In this document: one piece after another, positions 40,794 through 49,966 of the stretch
Numbering within the stretch: the stretch's first letter is position 1
How the letters are laid out: each line of letters starts with the position of its first letter
Assembly: GCA_041650375.1 (NCBI GenBank)
Contig: JBAZLH010000003.1
Coordinates: 73,719 to 137,718 of the forward strand
DNA from: UBA6220 sp041650375
GTDB lineage: Bacteria; Patescibacteriota; Minisyncoccia; Minisyncoccales; Minisyncoccaceae
Length of the DNA: 64,000 nt
Reading direction: 5' to 3'
Position numbers and translations under genes: made by a program
Notes under the pieces: model-generated
Told to the model about the DNA's origin: nothing
The model's database searches: none
Seen by the model: only the letters and a program-made list of their open reading frames with translations

Positions 40794-43136
40794 ATGAAAA
40801 AATCAGTATCTGAATTCCCAAAGTCCTATGATTTCAAGGAAGCGGAAAAGAAATGGACAAATAACTGGGAAACTAATAAATACTTTGAGTTCGATCGCCA
40901 AAATAAAGGCGAACTTTTTGTTGTAGACACGCCCCCGCCTTATGTTTCCGCCGACCATCTGCACGCCGGGCATATAATGTCTTACGCCCAAGCCGAATTT
41001 ATCGTCCGCTATAAACGAATGCGCGGATTTAATGTTTTTTACCCAATGGGCTTTGACGACAATGGTTTGCCCACGGAAAGGTTTGTGGAAAAGAAATACA
41101 ATATTGATAAATCCAAAACCACCCGCTCGGAATTCATTAAGCTTTGCTTGGAAGAAACGAAAAAAGGAATCCAAACTTATAAAAATCTTTGGAATTCATT
41201 GGGAATTTCCGTGGACTGGTCCAAGACTTACAGCACTATTGCCCCGATGGCGACCAAGGTTTCGCAAAAATCAATTTTGGATTTATACAAAAAGGGCGCG
41301 CTTTATAAAAAAGAATTGCCGATCTTGTGGTGCCCATTTTGCCAAACCGCGATTTCCCAATCCGATTTGGAAGATAAAACTCAGGCCTCCAAAATGAATT
41401 ACATTAATTTTTGCGCTCCCGATGGGCAAAACTTATTGATTGCCACCACCCGTCCGGAACTGATTCCGGCTTGTGTGGCGCTTTACGTTAACCCGACAGA
41501 CGAACGATACAATAAGCTCATCGGGCAAAAAGCCATTGTGCCTTTAATGGAGCACGAAGTGGAAATAAAAGGCAGCGAAAAAGTGGAAAAAGAAATTGGC
41601 ACGGGCTTAATGATGGTGTGCACTTGGGGCGACCAGGAGGACTTGGAAAAATGGCGGATAGATAATTTGAAGACCAGGAATATTTTAACCGAAGACGGGC
41701 ATTTGAATAACTTAGCCGGCAAATACGAAGGTCTGACCATTAAAGAAGCGCGCGGACAAATCTTAGATGACCTAAAAGAAAAGGGATTGCTTATGAAGCA
41801 AGAGGACTTGGAACATGCCGTAAATGTGCACGAAAGGTGCGACACGCCAGCGGAATTAATCCAAAGCAAACAATGGTTTATCAAAATCGCGGACCTAAAA
41901 GAAAAATGGCTGGAATTGGGCAAGCAAATCAAATGGCACCCGGAATACATGATTAACAACTACGAGCTCTGGGTGAATTCCTTGAAATGGGACTGGTGCG
42001 TTTCCAGGCAAAGATTTTACGGAGTTCCCTTTCCGTTTTGGATTTGCGATTATTGCGGAGAAATAATTTTGGCTGACGAAAAGGATTTGCCAATTAACCC
42101 GTTTGAACAAAAACCGCCAATGGGCAAATGCCCGAAATGCGGAAGCAAAGACATAAAGCCGGAAACAGATGTAATGGACACCTGGGCAACTTCTTCTTGC
42201 ACGCCCTTCTTGTTGCGCGAATTGGGCGGCAGCGACGACTTGTTCCCCGTGGATTTGCGGCCGAACGCGCACGAGATTATCCGAACTTGGGATTTTTATT
42301 CCATTGTGAAAGGATATTATAATTTTGATACCGTTCCGTTTAAAAATATTATGGTTTCCGGGCACGGCCTAGACGAAACCGGCAGAAAAATCAGTAAACG
42401 TTTGGGCAATTATGTGCCCTCAGACAAACTGATTGAAGAATATGGAGCCGATGCCGTCCGCTATTGGGCAACCGGCGCGGGACTAGGGCAAAATTTAAGG
42501 TTCAGCCCTATTGAAATCAAGAAAGGAAAACAAATCACCAATAAGCTTTGGAATGTTGCCAAATTTATTTTGACAACCGGAGAAGGATTTACCTCTGGCA
42601 ACACCGCAAAATTTGAATACGCGGATGCTTGGATAATTGAAGAATTAAATAAAACGATTATAGAGACAACTCAATGCTTTGACGAATACCAATATGCCAA
42701 AGCCAAATCCGCGATTGAAGATTTCTTTATGTCCAAATTTGCGGATTATTATATTGAATTCGTGAAATATAGGTTATACGGCGAAGACGCAACAAGCAAG
42801 ACGGCGGCGCAAATCATTTTAAGGCAAGTATTCGTGAATATTTTAAAAATGTACGCGCCCATAATCCCCTTTATTACCGAAGAAATTTATCAATATTTTA
42901 GCGATGAAGCAACAATTCATTTATCTATCTGGCCGGAAAAATTAGAATCGATCAATTTGGATATTGGCGATTTTAATGAAGCCATAGCCGCAATTGACGA
43001 AGTTAGGAAATACAAATCAGAAAACCAAATTTCTTTAGGCGCGGAATTGGAAGAATATAAACTTACTGCAAAAGTAGACCTAAAAAAGTACGGTCAATTT
43101 ATTTCTAAGGCGATTAAAGTTAAACAATTAAATTAA
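40794..43136 (+). CDS. valS: Valyl-tRNA synthetase
   Basis: Class Ia synthetase for tRNA(Val), cytoplasmic. 780 residues: HIGH-type HAGH in HLHAGHIMSYAQAE, the ValRS-typical PMGFDDNGLPTER, an editing domain with TTRPELIPACVALYV, a zinc pair CDYCGEI/CPKCGSK, and KISKR. It is about 170 residues shorter than the E. coli enzyme and stops before the C-terminal coiled-coil arm, closer to the archaeal form. It is the only plus-strand gene in this stretch. Confidence 0.93.
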   Translation: MKKSVSEFPKSYDFKEAEKKWTNNWETNKYFEFDRQNKGELFVVDTPPPYVSADHLHAGHIMSYAQAEFIVRYKRMRGFNVFYPMGFDDNGLPTERFVEKKYNIDKSKTTRSEFIKLCLEETKKGIQTYKNLWNSLGISVDWSKTYSTIAPMATKVSQKSILDLYKKGALYKKELPILWCPFCQTAISQSDLEDKTQASKMNYINFCAPDGQNLLIATTRPELIPACVALYVNPTDERYNKLIGQKAIVPLMEHEVEIKGSEKVEKEIGTGLMMVCTWGDQEDLEKWRIDNLKTRNILTEDGHLNNLAGKYEGLTIKEARGQILDDLKEKGLLMKQEDLEHAVNVHERCDTPAELIQSKQWFIKIADLKEKWLELGKQIKWHPEYMINNYELWVNSLKWDWCVSRQRFYGVPFPFWICDYCGEIILADEKDLPINPFEQKPPMGKCPKCGSKDIKPETDVMDTWATSSCTPFLLRELGGSDDLFPVDLRPNAHEIIRTWDFYSIVKGYYNFDTVPFKNIMVSGHGLDETGRKISKRLGNYVPSDKLIEEYGADAVRYWATGAGLGQNLRFSPIEIKKGKQITNKLWNVAKFILTTGEGFTSGNTAKFEYADAWIIEELNKTIIETTQCFDEYQYAKAKSAIEDFFMSKFADYYIEFVKYRLYGEDATSKTAAQIILRQVFVNILKMYAPIIPFITEEIYQYFSDEATIHLSIWPEKLESINLDIGDFNEAIAAIDEVRKYKSENQISLGAELEEYKLTAKVDLKKYGQFISKAIKVKQLN

Positions 43137-43149
43137 TTTTTTAAAAAGC

Positions 43150-43176
43150 AAAAACCACCCGAAAAGGTGGTTTTTT
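43150..43176. terminator. Bidirectional terminator between valS and the surface gene
   Basis: ACCACC (43154-43159) pairs with GGTGGT (43166-43171), A-rich before and T-tract after; serves both convergent genes. Confidence 0.9.
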
Positions 43177-43201
43177 ACTTAAGAGTTTAGGCACTTGGCG
43201 C

Positions 43202-46200
43202 TTACTGTTGAATTGAAAAATATTTATCTTTTGGAAATACCGGAACAGCTTCCAGTTGTTTCTTTTCGTTCATTCTCTTAACAATAATATAGATAAGCAA
43301 AAAGATTATCAATCCGATTATCAATCCGATTAGCAGCCATAACAGGTTCCACCAGCCGTTGGCGAAAAGCCCGATGGAAGCCGCGGTTGTGGATTGTTCT
43401 TGCCCGGTTGTATCAATGGTTAATGAACCTTTTACGGTTTCAACACCCTTGGCATTTACCTCAACCATATCAACCAAAGTGCTAACGGCCGGATTGCATT
43501 CGTCCACCGGAGCGACTTTTAAAACAAAGGTTAAAGTTTTGGAAGTATTGGCCGGAATGGTTCCGATTAAAATAGTGCCGTTAATATCTCCGCCATAAAA
43601 TTTATTGTCCAGGCGGACATTGCTAACACTATCAATATTTTCCGGTAGGGTGTTTTTTAATAAAACGCTTTGCAAGGCCTTGCCGTCTGACGAAGAAATC
43701 ACAACGCTAACCGCAATTTCATCGCCCGGCTTGGCATAAACAACGCCATTAGTGACCTGGCCGTTTTGAGTTATGTTTCTACCCGTAATATTCAAAACAA
43801 TCGCCCGAGGAATAACCACTGCCGGAACATAAGGTTGGACCGTTTGCCCACCCATGCCGTTAGTGCTTACGTATTTTTTCGCGTTAACGCTCGTTGACCA
43901 AGAATACATTCCTTCATCACAACCCACGGACCAGGCGCGATAGTAATAATTTTTATTGGCTAAAACATCGGAGTCAAAATAATTTGTGCCTGTTCCAAAG
44001 TAAACCGCAACCCCATCCGTGGCAGTCACAGGATAAGAATTTAATTTTCTAGTTATCACTGTATAGCACGCGCCTTCACCGTTCAACCAAGTTAAATTTA
44101 CTCCGTTGCCAGACAAAGAACCGTTAAAATACAAGGGCTCGTCCGGAGCGGTCATAAATTTCAAAGTATTCCCATAAACAATCGCGCCATTGCTGCCCGT
44201 GGCTTCCGCCCTAAATGAATAAGCTTTGGCTTTTTCCAAATTATTGACCGTGATATAAAATCTTTGGCCAGCTCTTTTATTGGATAAAGCAAGCGTGGTT
44301 AAGTTTAAGCTGTTGCCGCGGCCGTAAGCAAACCTTACATTAGCCGGATTGCCATTATCTCCATCCAAGCGTCCGTTTAAAGCAGCGGATTTAGTTGTAA
44401 TAGAAGTCGCGTCATAAGTGGAAACCGCCAAGTTGCTGTACGAGACAGGCTGGTAGTTTGTGCCGACTTGGATATTTACCGAGCTGGAAGCCGATTGTCC
44501 ACGATTGTTGTAAACCGTAATCGTGCAGGCATAAGAATTGCTGTTATTATAATTAATATTCGGAGCATAATAAGTCGGATTTAAAATATTATAACTGGAC
44601 AATGTTCCTCCGTTACAGTTCCAAGAATAAGTTAAATAACTTCCTTGCGGGTCGGAAGCTGTGGCGTTCATATAAACGCTTCCGCCGGCCGGAATATTTT
44701 TATCGTTTCCGGCGTAAACAGTCGGAGGGTTGTTATTATTGTAACCGCTATTTCTTACCGTGATATTAACTCCATCGGAATTGGTTGCTCCAACAGTATT
44801 CGTAACGGTTAAATTGCAAAAATACAAAAGATCGTTGCCCGAAGAAACCATTGGCGCGTAAAAAGTCGGATTTAAAATATTATAACTGGACAATGAACCG
44901 CCGTTGCAGTTCCAAGAATAATTTAAGCTGTAGCCTTGCGGGTCAGAGGCTGTAGCATTCATATAAACGCTTTGCCCGGATTGGACGTTTTTATTGTCTC
45001 CGGCGTCAACATTCGGAATAAAGTTTGTTTGGTTTTTATAAGCCATACAATTAACGTCGCTGCCGCCGTTTTGGCCGGTGCAATACCAAGTCCACGGGCC
45101 TGATCCGGTAAAACTGATTGCGTTTCCGGAATTGCATAAATTACCGGAAGGCGCATAGGTAAAGTAATTTCCGGCCGCGGAACCGCATTGGCCGTTAATA
45201 GGATTGGAAGTATTTGTCCTGTTGGCGCTGCAACTTACATCGCTACCGCCATTTTGCCCGGAACAATTCCAAGTCCAAGAATAGGAAAAGGAATTAAAAT
45301 TAATTGGATCGCCGGTGTTGCAAAGATTAACTTGCGGAGTGGAAACAAAAGATTGTCCGTTCGCGGAACCGCATTGTCCGTTAATTGGCGTAGGCGAATA
45401 AGTTTTATTGGCATTGCACTGAACATTGGCGCCACCATTACTGCCATTGCAAGTCCAAGTCCACGGGCCAAGCCCTTGCGCTCCCAGAGTTGTACCAACG
45501 ATACATAAATTGGCGGTTGGCGCGGAAACAAAAGATTGTCCGTTCGCGGAACCGCAAACTCCATTCTGTGGCTGAGCGTAAGAACAGCTTTGGGTTGTTA
45601 TGGGATTGCCCCCAACACAACCGCTGGGCGAAGAACCTATAACGCTCCTGGTTTGAGTGTTGTTTGATTGGCAAGCGCCCCAAGCTGAATAATCAAAAGA
45701 AGTACAAGTAGTAGGCGTTGGAGTATAATTACAACTTTGAACGGTATAAGGGCTGCCACCTGTGCAACCGCTGGGCGAAGAACCTATAACGCTCCTGGTT
45801 TGAGTGTTGTTTGATTGGCAAGCGCCCCAAGCTGAATAAGTAAACGAAGAACAGGTCGTGGCCGAAGATGGATTTACAGTGGGTTGCTTGTAGGCATAAC
45901 ACCAAGTAATCGGAGTGCTGGTACCGCCATCACAAGTCCAAGAATAAACATTAGACCAAGTTCCCTTACCTTCTATAGTAGATGAATTATCAAACGCTAC
46001 GGCGCTAGGCGTGCCGGCGTTGCATAAGCCCGAAGTTGGGGTGCTAAGAAAAGTGCCTCCGGCCGCGGAACCGCAAGCGCCGGCAAGAGGAGAAGAAGCT
46101 GATGCACAAGTGGCAACAGCACTGCCGGCAGTGCAAGTCCATCTAAAATATGAACTTACCGGAGCGCCTCCGCTATAATTCCAAATAGTCGTATTGGTTG

Positions 46201-46843
46201 ATGGTGCGCCGGAACTGCATAATGTTGGGGATCCGGACGGAAAGCTGGCCATAGTTGAGCCGTTCGCGGAACCGCAAATCGCCGCAGTCGGTGTCTGAGG
46301 AATATAAGTGCAGCTTTGGGTTGTTAGCGGATTCCCGCCCGTGCAACCGGACGGAGAACTAAAAGTAACAGTTCTGGTCTGGGTATTGTTTGATTGGCAA
46401 GCGCTCCAACTTGAATAATTAAAAGAAGAGCAAGTGGTAACCGGCGCGTTATACACACAACTTCGCGTTGTCGCCGGACTACCGCCGGAACAACCAGTTG
46501 GAGCCTGGGCAGTAATGCCCCGGGTTTGAGTGTTGTTTGATTGGCAAGCGCCCCAATTGGTATAGGTAAAGCCGGTGCAAATAACTGTCGTTGAATAAGT
46601 GGGAGTGGACACACAACCAACCGTTGCTCCAACACCTGAACAATCCCAAGCGTAATATGTGCCGGTTGAATGTTCATTTGAAGTATATCCGATTGTCGGA
46701 GTGGACGGCGTTCCGGAATTACACGTGCCGACACCGGAACCGCAACTGGCCGCAAAAGCGGTGGAAGAAATCAAAAACACTGATAATACAGCAATAAAAA
46801 GGATAATGACTCTTTTATTCTTTAAATAATTTAATGCGTTCAT
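43202..46843 (-). CDS. Giant repeat-rich surface protein
   Basis: 1213 residues. Signal peptide (1-31), then about 580 residues of Cys-rich repeats in two types: four units of the pattern C-x-x-F-x-Y-x-x-W-x-A-C-QSNNTQTR (thrombospondin type 1-like) and five or six units starting CGSANG/CGSAAG. Two PKD-like domains follow (DAGDNKN and YAGNDKN starts), then FN3-like domains and a DUF11-like domain, with a C-terminal membrane helix (WWNLLWLLIGLIIGLIIF) and a short basic tail. It is likely anchored in the membrane and reaches outward as an adhesin. Paired Cys suggest extracellular disulfides. Confidence 0.88.
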   Translation of the reverse strand: MNALNYLKNKRVIILFIAVLSVFLISSTAFAASCGSGVGTCNSGTPSTPTIGYTSNEHSTGTYYAWDCSGVGATVGCVSTPTYSTTVICTGFTYTNWGACQSNNTQTRGITAQAPTGCSGGSPATTRSCVYNAPVTTCSSFNYSSWSACQSNNTQTRTVTFSSPSGCTGGNPLTTQSCTYIPQTPTAAICGSANGSTMASFPSGSPTLCSSGAPSTNTTIWNYSGGAPVSSYFRWTCTAGSAVATCASASSPLAGACGSAAGGTFLSTPTSGLCNAGTPSAVAFDNSSTIEGKGTWSNVYSWTCDGGTSTPITWCYAYKQPTVNPSSATTCSSFTYSAWGACQSNNTQTRSVIGSSPSGCTGGSPYTVQSCNYTPTPTTCTSFDYSAWGACQSNNTQTRSVIGSSPSGCVGGNPITTQSCSYAQPQNGVCGSANGQSFVSAPTANLCIVGTTLGAQGLGPWTWTCNGSNGGANVQCNANKTYSPTPINGQCGSANGQSFVSTPQVNLCNTGDPINFNSFSYSWTWNCSGQNGGSDVSCSANRTNTSNPINGQCGSAAGNYFTYAPSGNLCNSGNAISFTGSGPWTWYCTGQNGGSDVNCMAYKNQTNFIPNVDAGDNKNVQSGQSVYMNATASDPQGYSLNYSWNCNGGSLSSYNILNPTFYAPMVSSGNDLLYFCNLTVTNTVGATNSDGVNITVRNSGYNNNNPPTVYAGNDKNIPAGGSVYMNATASDPQGSYLTYSWNCNGGTLSSYNILNPTYYAPNINYNNSNSYACTITVYNNRGQSASSSVNIQVGTNYQPVSYSNLAVSTYDATSITTKSAALNGRLDGDNGNPANVRFAYGRGNSLNLTTLALSNKRAGQRFYITVNNLEKAKAYSFRAEATGSNGAIVYGNTLKFMTAPDEPLYFNGSLSGNGVNLTWLNGEGACYTVITRKLNSYPVTATDGVAVYFGTGTNYFDSDVLANKNYYYRAWSVGCDEGMYSWSTSVNAKKYVSTNGMGGQTVQPYVPAVVIPRAIVLNITGRNITQNGQVTNGVVYAKPGDEIAVSVVISSSDGKALQSVLLKNTLPENIDSVSNVRLDNKFYGGDINGTILIGTIPANTSKTLTFVLKVAPVDECNPAVSTLVDMVEVNAKGVETVKGSLTIDTTGQEQSTTAASIGLFANGWWNLLWLLIGLIIGLIIFLLIYIIVKRMNEKKQLEAVPVFPKDKYFSIQQ

Positions 46844-46929
46844 ATTTTTTATGCTTAATATTTTTGTTTTTATAATTATGTATTTTTCCTTTCAAAATCA
46901 GGCCATTTGCCTGGTTTTTTGTTTTCTAT

Positions 46930-46958
46930 AATATAACAAATAAGTGTATTTTTGTCAA
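46930..46958 (-). promoter_or_regulatory. Promoter of the giant surface protein gene
   Basis: TTGACA (46953-46958), 17-bp spacer, TATATT (46930-46935) with extended TGt. A CAGGC/GCCTG hairpin (46899-46913) lies in the 80-base leader; its T-run is on the plus strand, so it is not an obvious attenuator. The rest of the 46844-47076 gap shows nothing else I can name. Confidence 0.8.
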
Positions 46959-47076
46959 TAGGCTTACCCATCTTTAACTTTAAGGCTATTTTCCCAAAAA
47001 AGCAGCTCCTTTAATAAAAAACCTATCGCCCGCTATGGCCGATTCTTTTGCTTCCCCTATATTTTAAATTTTACAA

Positions 47077-47883
47077 TTATTTGATTATCGCCTGGTTTCC
47101 AAACCGCAAATCAATATACTGCAAAGTATTTAAATTTGAATAATATCTGCTTTGTTTTAAGACAATCGCCATTTTTTCCAATTGCCAATCTAAATCATCC
47201 AAAATATTAAAATAAATCTGGCAACCATTACCCAAATTGAGGGATAATTTATCTTTTGACAACAAGGAAAAGACATTTGCCGGAATATTGTATTTGGCTG
47301 TTTGCTTCAAAATTGCGGCCCCGGCAACAACCGCATTTTTTTTAAACTCCGCGTCGTTTTTGCAAATGTCTTTTTCTTCTTGCACAACGAACAATCCGCT
47401 CGGCAAATCATTGGCGCAACTTTTTATGAATCCCCCATTTTTATCAACCAAATAACAACTGCCCGTAAAAATTTCTTTCCATGCTGCGACGGGTTGCTTT
47501 TTCTTCACTTCAAAAGTAATGCTTTTATTAATGTAATCTTTTTTTATGTCCACGCTTTCAATTTCCGGAAACTCCATTAAAACCGAATTCATTTTTTTTG
47601 ATTGGGGCACTAAAAAATTTTCCATTGTTATTTGCTTGCCGAACAAATTATAAGAAAGAGTCAGCTTGTCTTTGATAGCTTGCGTAAGCTGCTCATTGGA
47701 AACAGCGCTCAATCCGCCAGCCTTAATGTCTTTAATTGTAAATTGGGAAGAATAAATTATGCCAAAGGCAAAAATTCCCAAAAATAAGAAAGCCCCGATT
47801 AAAGAAAAATAAAATCTGGATAAAAAGTTCGCTTTCTTTCGCTTTCTTTTTGATGTTTTTAATTTTCTTTTGATTTTTCTCAT
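47077..47883 (-). CDS. ftsQ: Cell division protein FtsQ/DivIB-like
   Basis: 268 residues: a very basic N-terminal tail, one membrane helix (about 27-48), a POTRA-like domain (FTIKDIKAGGLSAVSNEQLTQ) and the FtsQ-type beta domain with VDIKKDYINKSITFEVKKKQPVA and YIDLRFGNQAIIK at the end. It links the division septum complex outside the membrane. It lies downstream of a FemAB-like gene with a 19-bp gap. Confidence 0.88.
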   Translation of the reverse strand: MRKIKRKLKTSKRKRKKANFLSRFYFSLIGAFLFLGIFAFGIIYSSQFTIKDIKAGGLSAVSNEQLTQAIKDKLTLSYNLFGKQITMENFLVPQSKKMNSVLMEFPEIESVDIKKDYINKSITFEVKKKQPVAAWKEIFTGSCYLVDKNGGFIKSCANDLPSGLFVVQEEKDICKNDAEFKKNAVVAGAAILKQTAKYNIPANVFSLLSKDKLSLNLGNGCQIYFNILDDLDWQLEKMAIVLKQSRYYSNLNTLQYIDLRFGNQAIIK

Positions 47884-47902
47884 TTACTCGATTGAATATA
47901 AA

Positions 47903-48934
47903 TTACAAATTCCTTTTTTTCTTGCGAATTTCTTCAAAAATATACGTTAACCAATATAGGGGCGACAATGGATAATCTTGGGTTTTAATATATTCTTTTT
48001 TGTATCCTCCATAGCCCATTTTAAAAAGCGTCGGTCCCGCCCAGGGATGCCCGGGATTAGCCTTGGGATCAGTGTAGCCCCAAAAATCATATAATTGGCA
48101 GCCTCTTTTTTGGGCTTCTTTAATCGCTTCCCATTGTAAAAGATACGGAATGGATAATTTGGCATATTGGGACAACGAAGCAGCTTGATGGTAATAGCCC
48201 GTTCCCTGCCAAAAAATTACCAAAGCCCCGGCCGCGATTTCGTTTTTATATTTTCCAAAAAATAACAATGCATTTTTATCTTTATTAAAAGCATCAAATT
48301 CATTTTTTATATATTCGTCGGAAAAAGGCGTAAATTGCTGGCGGATGGCCACCTCCTTGTTTAATTTTTGGTAGATTGGCAAATCATTTGCGTTTTCGCT
48401 TTTTTCAACCTTAATCTCATTGTTTTTTTCCGCCTGCCGGATAAGATAACGCGTAGTTTTGCGCATATTTTTAAGCAACTCGCCTTCCGGCAAAGCTATA
48501 TCCAATTTCCAGGTTGCCTCGTAAGCATTGGCGTGCATGGGCGCGTTTCTTAAACCGGCCTTCTTGAGCAACCCGATGTTTTCAAAAGTTCTTTCCCATA
48601 ACGGATTCAAACGGATAAAAGCCGCGCCTTCTTGCTTACCGATTTTCGCCAATTCGCTTAAAAAAAACTTTAATAAATCGGAACGAATTGTTGTGTCCGC
48701 GCTCGCCATTACCGGCCCATGCTGAATCAATAAATAAGTGCCTCTTTTGGCTTTTACCTTAACAACCAAGGCAACGGCCTGAATCGTAGAATCAATTATG
48801 GCAAGCCGCCAAATTTTAAATCCCTGGCTTTGTTGGAATTCTCCCCAGTTCCACGACTGTAAAAAAGTTTTTTCATTTACTTTCGCCAAAAAATCCTCCC
48901 ATTCTTTTTTATTTTTTATTTCTCTGACAATCAT
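47903..48934 (-). CDS. FemAB-like aminoacyltransferase
   Basis: 343 residues with two GNAT-like domains, as in FemX/FemA enzymes that add amino acids from tRNA to the lipid II side chain. Seen: FLQSWNWGEFQQSQGF at the start, GTYLLIQHGPV, the MRKTTRYLIRQAEK helix, and the C-terminal YDFWGYTDPKANPGHPW with GYGGYKKEYI. Adjacent to ftsQ. The donor amino acid cannot be told from sequence. Confidence 0.9.
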   Translation of the reverse strand: MIVREIKNKKEWEDFLAKVNEKTFLQSWNWGEFQQSQGFKIWRLAIIDSTIQAVALVVKVKAKRGTYLLIQHGPVMASADTTIRSDLLKFFLSELAKIGKQEGAAFIRLNPLWERTFENIGLLKKAGLRNAPMHANAYEATWKLDIALPEGELLKNMRKTTRYLIRQAEKNNEIKVEKSENANDLPIYQKLNKEVAIRQQFTPFSDEYIKNEFDAFNKDKNALLFFGKYKNEIAAGALVIFWQGTGYYHQAASLSQYAKLSIPYLLQWEAIKEAQKRGCQLYDFWGYTDPKANPGHPWAGPTLFKMGYGGYKKEYIKTQDYPLSPLYWLTYIFEEIRKKKRNL

Positions 48935-48940
48935 TTAATT

Positions 48941-49654
48941 TTAAAATCCCATTCCTTTAATTTGGGCATCCCTGCCTTTAAGCAAGGTGTTAATATAGTC
49001 AATCGCGGCCAACTGGTCGGTTATTTTATTATCCAATTCAATGGAGCAAAAATCCGTAAAATAACTCAATGGGTATTTTTTTAAATAATCCAACTCGCTT
49101 CGGTCGTTTAGCGTGTGCTCGGCGTAGCGCATCCGCCCTTGTTCATCAACGCTAAATTTTTGCTTGATGGCGCTGATATGGTTGCACCTAATCGGATATT
49201 TTTCTATTATCTTGATATCGCTGTCGTATTTTTCTTGGTCCAGCATTTGATTATCTTCTAGGTGGCTGAAATCCACGCAAAGGCCGCCCCATTTTTTAAC
49301 CTCTTCTTCGTCCAAAAAAGTATACGGCGTATTTTCAATGCAAATAATATTTTTGTATTTTTCCCATTCCGCGGGAATCGGAAAATCTTTCACCGAATGG
49401 GTATTAAATACCTGCGTATTGTATTTTTTTATTAAATAATCCAGTTCCGACAATTTCATATCTTCTTTTAGGTGTACAAAAGGAATATGCTTAATTGTGG
49501 ATTGCAAAATCAACGAATAAAGAGTTTTGCGGTCTTCTTCGTTCAAGCAAGTCGGAAAAAGCGCAACTTCTTTAATATTCATGTCGTTAATCTCCTTGAT
49601 TTTTCCTTTCCAGTCCGATCCAGATGTTGTTGTGATTGTTGGAAAAAATTTCAT
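48941..49654 (-). CDS. TIM-barrel-like protein of unknown function
   Basis: 237 residues. Strand-loop phrases KEVALFPTCLN, IPFVHLKED, VFNTHSVKDFP, IICIENTPYT, GLCVDFSHLED and RCNHISAIKQ recall the sugar-isomerase/AP-endonuclease-2 TIM barrel, with plausible His/Glu/Asp metal ligands. Family not identified. Its last residues, GMGF, repeat the end of the YbaB-like protein encoded 5 bp upstream. Confidence 0.65.
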   Translation of the reverse strand: MKFFPTITTTSGSDWKGKIKEINDMNIKEVALFPTCLNEEDRKTLYSLILQSTIKHIPFVHLKEDMKLSELDYLIKKYNTQVFNTHSVKDFPIPAEWEKYKNIICIENTPYTFLDEEEVKKWGGLCVDFSHLEDNQMLDQEKYDSDIKIIEKYPIRCNHISAIKQKFSVDEQGRMRYAEHTLNDRSELDYLKKYPLSYFTDFCSIELDNKITDQLAAIDYINTLLKGRDAQIKGMGF

Positions 49655-49659
49655 AATTG

Positions 49660-49923
49660 TTAAAAGCCCATGCCGGTTATTTGCGCAGCTTTTTGCGCCA
49701 TTGCCATTTTAGCGTTATTGGAAACTTCGTTAATAATATCTTTTAAAACTCGCTCTTGCTTATCTTTGTCCAAATCACTATTAAGAGAAATGCTTATTAT
49801 TTCGGCCTTGCCATTAATAATGACTTTTACTCCCTCTCTTTCCATTTCAAAAACTTCTTTCGCCAATTGGCTGTCCAAGTCTTTTAATTTTTTAATGTCT
49901 TTTATTTTATCAAAAATACCCAT
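49660..49923 (-). CDS. YbaB/EbfC-family nucleoid protein
   Basis: 87 residues, slightly short for the family. Order: a helical start (KDIKKLKDLDSQLAKEVFEMER), the strand EGVKVIINGKAEIISISLN, then helices (DKDKQERVLKDIINEVSNNAKMAMAQKAAQIT). Relatives bind DNA as dimers. It is encoded between a DegT aminotransferase and the TIM-barrel-like gene. Confidence 0.85.
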   Translation of the reverse strand: MGIFDKIKDIKKLKDLDSQLAKEVFEMEREGVKVIINGKAEIISISLNSDLDKDKQERVLKDIINEVSNNAKMAMAQKAAQITGMGF

Positions 49924-49966
49924 TGCTTTAACGTTACTTTAATTATTCTTTTATTTTATCTATTAT

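Noticed and set aside
46324..46755. 143-codon minus-strand frame inside the surface-protein gene
   Set aside because: It is a shifted reading of the Cys-rich repeats; the 1213-residue frame has the signal peptide, domains and anchor.
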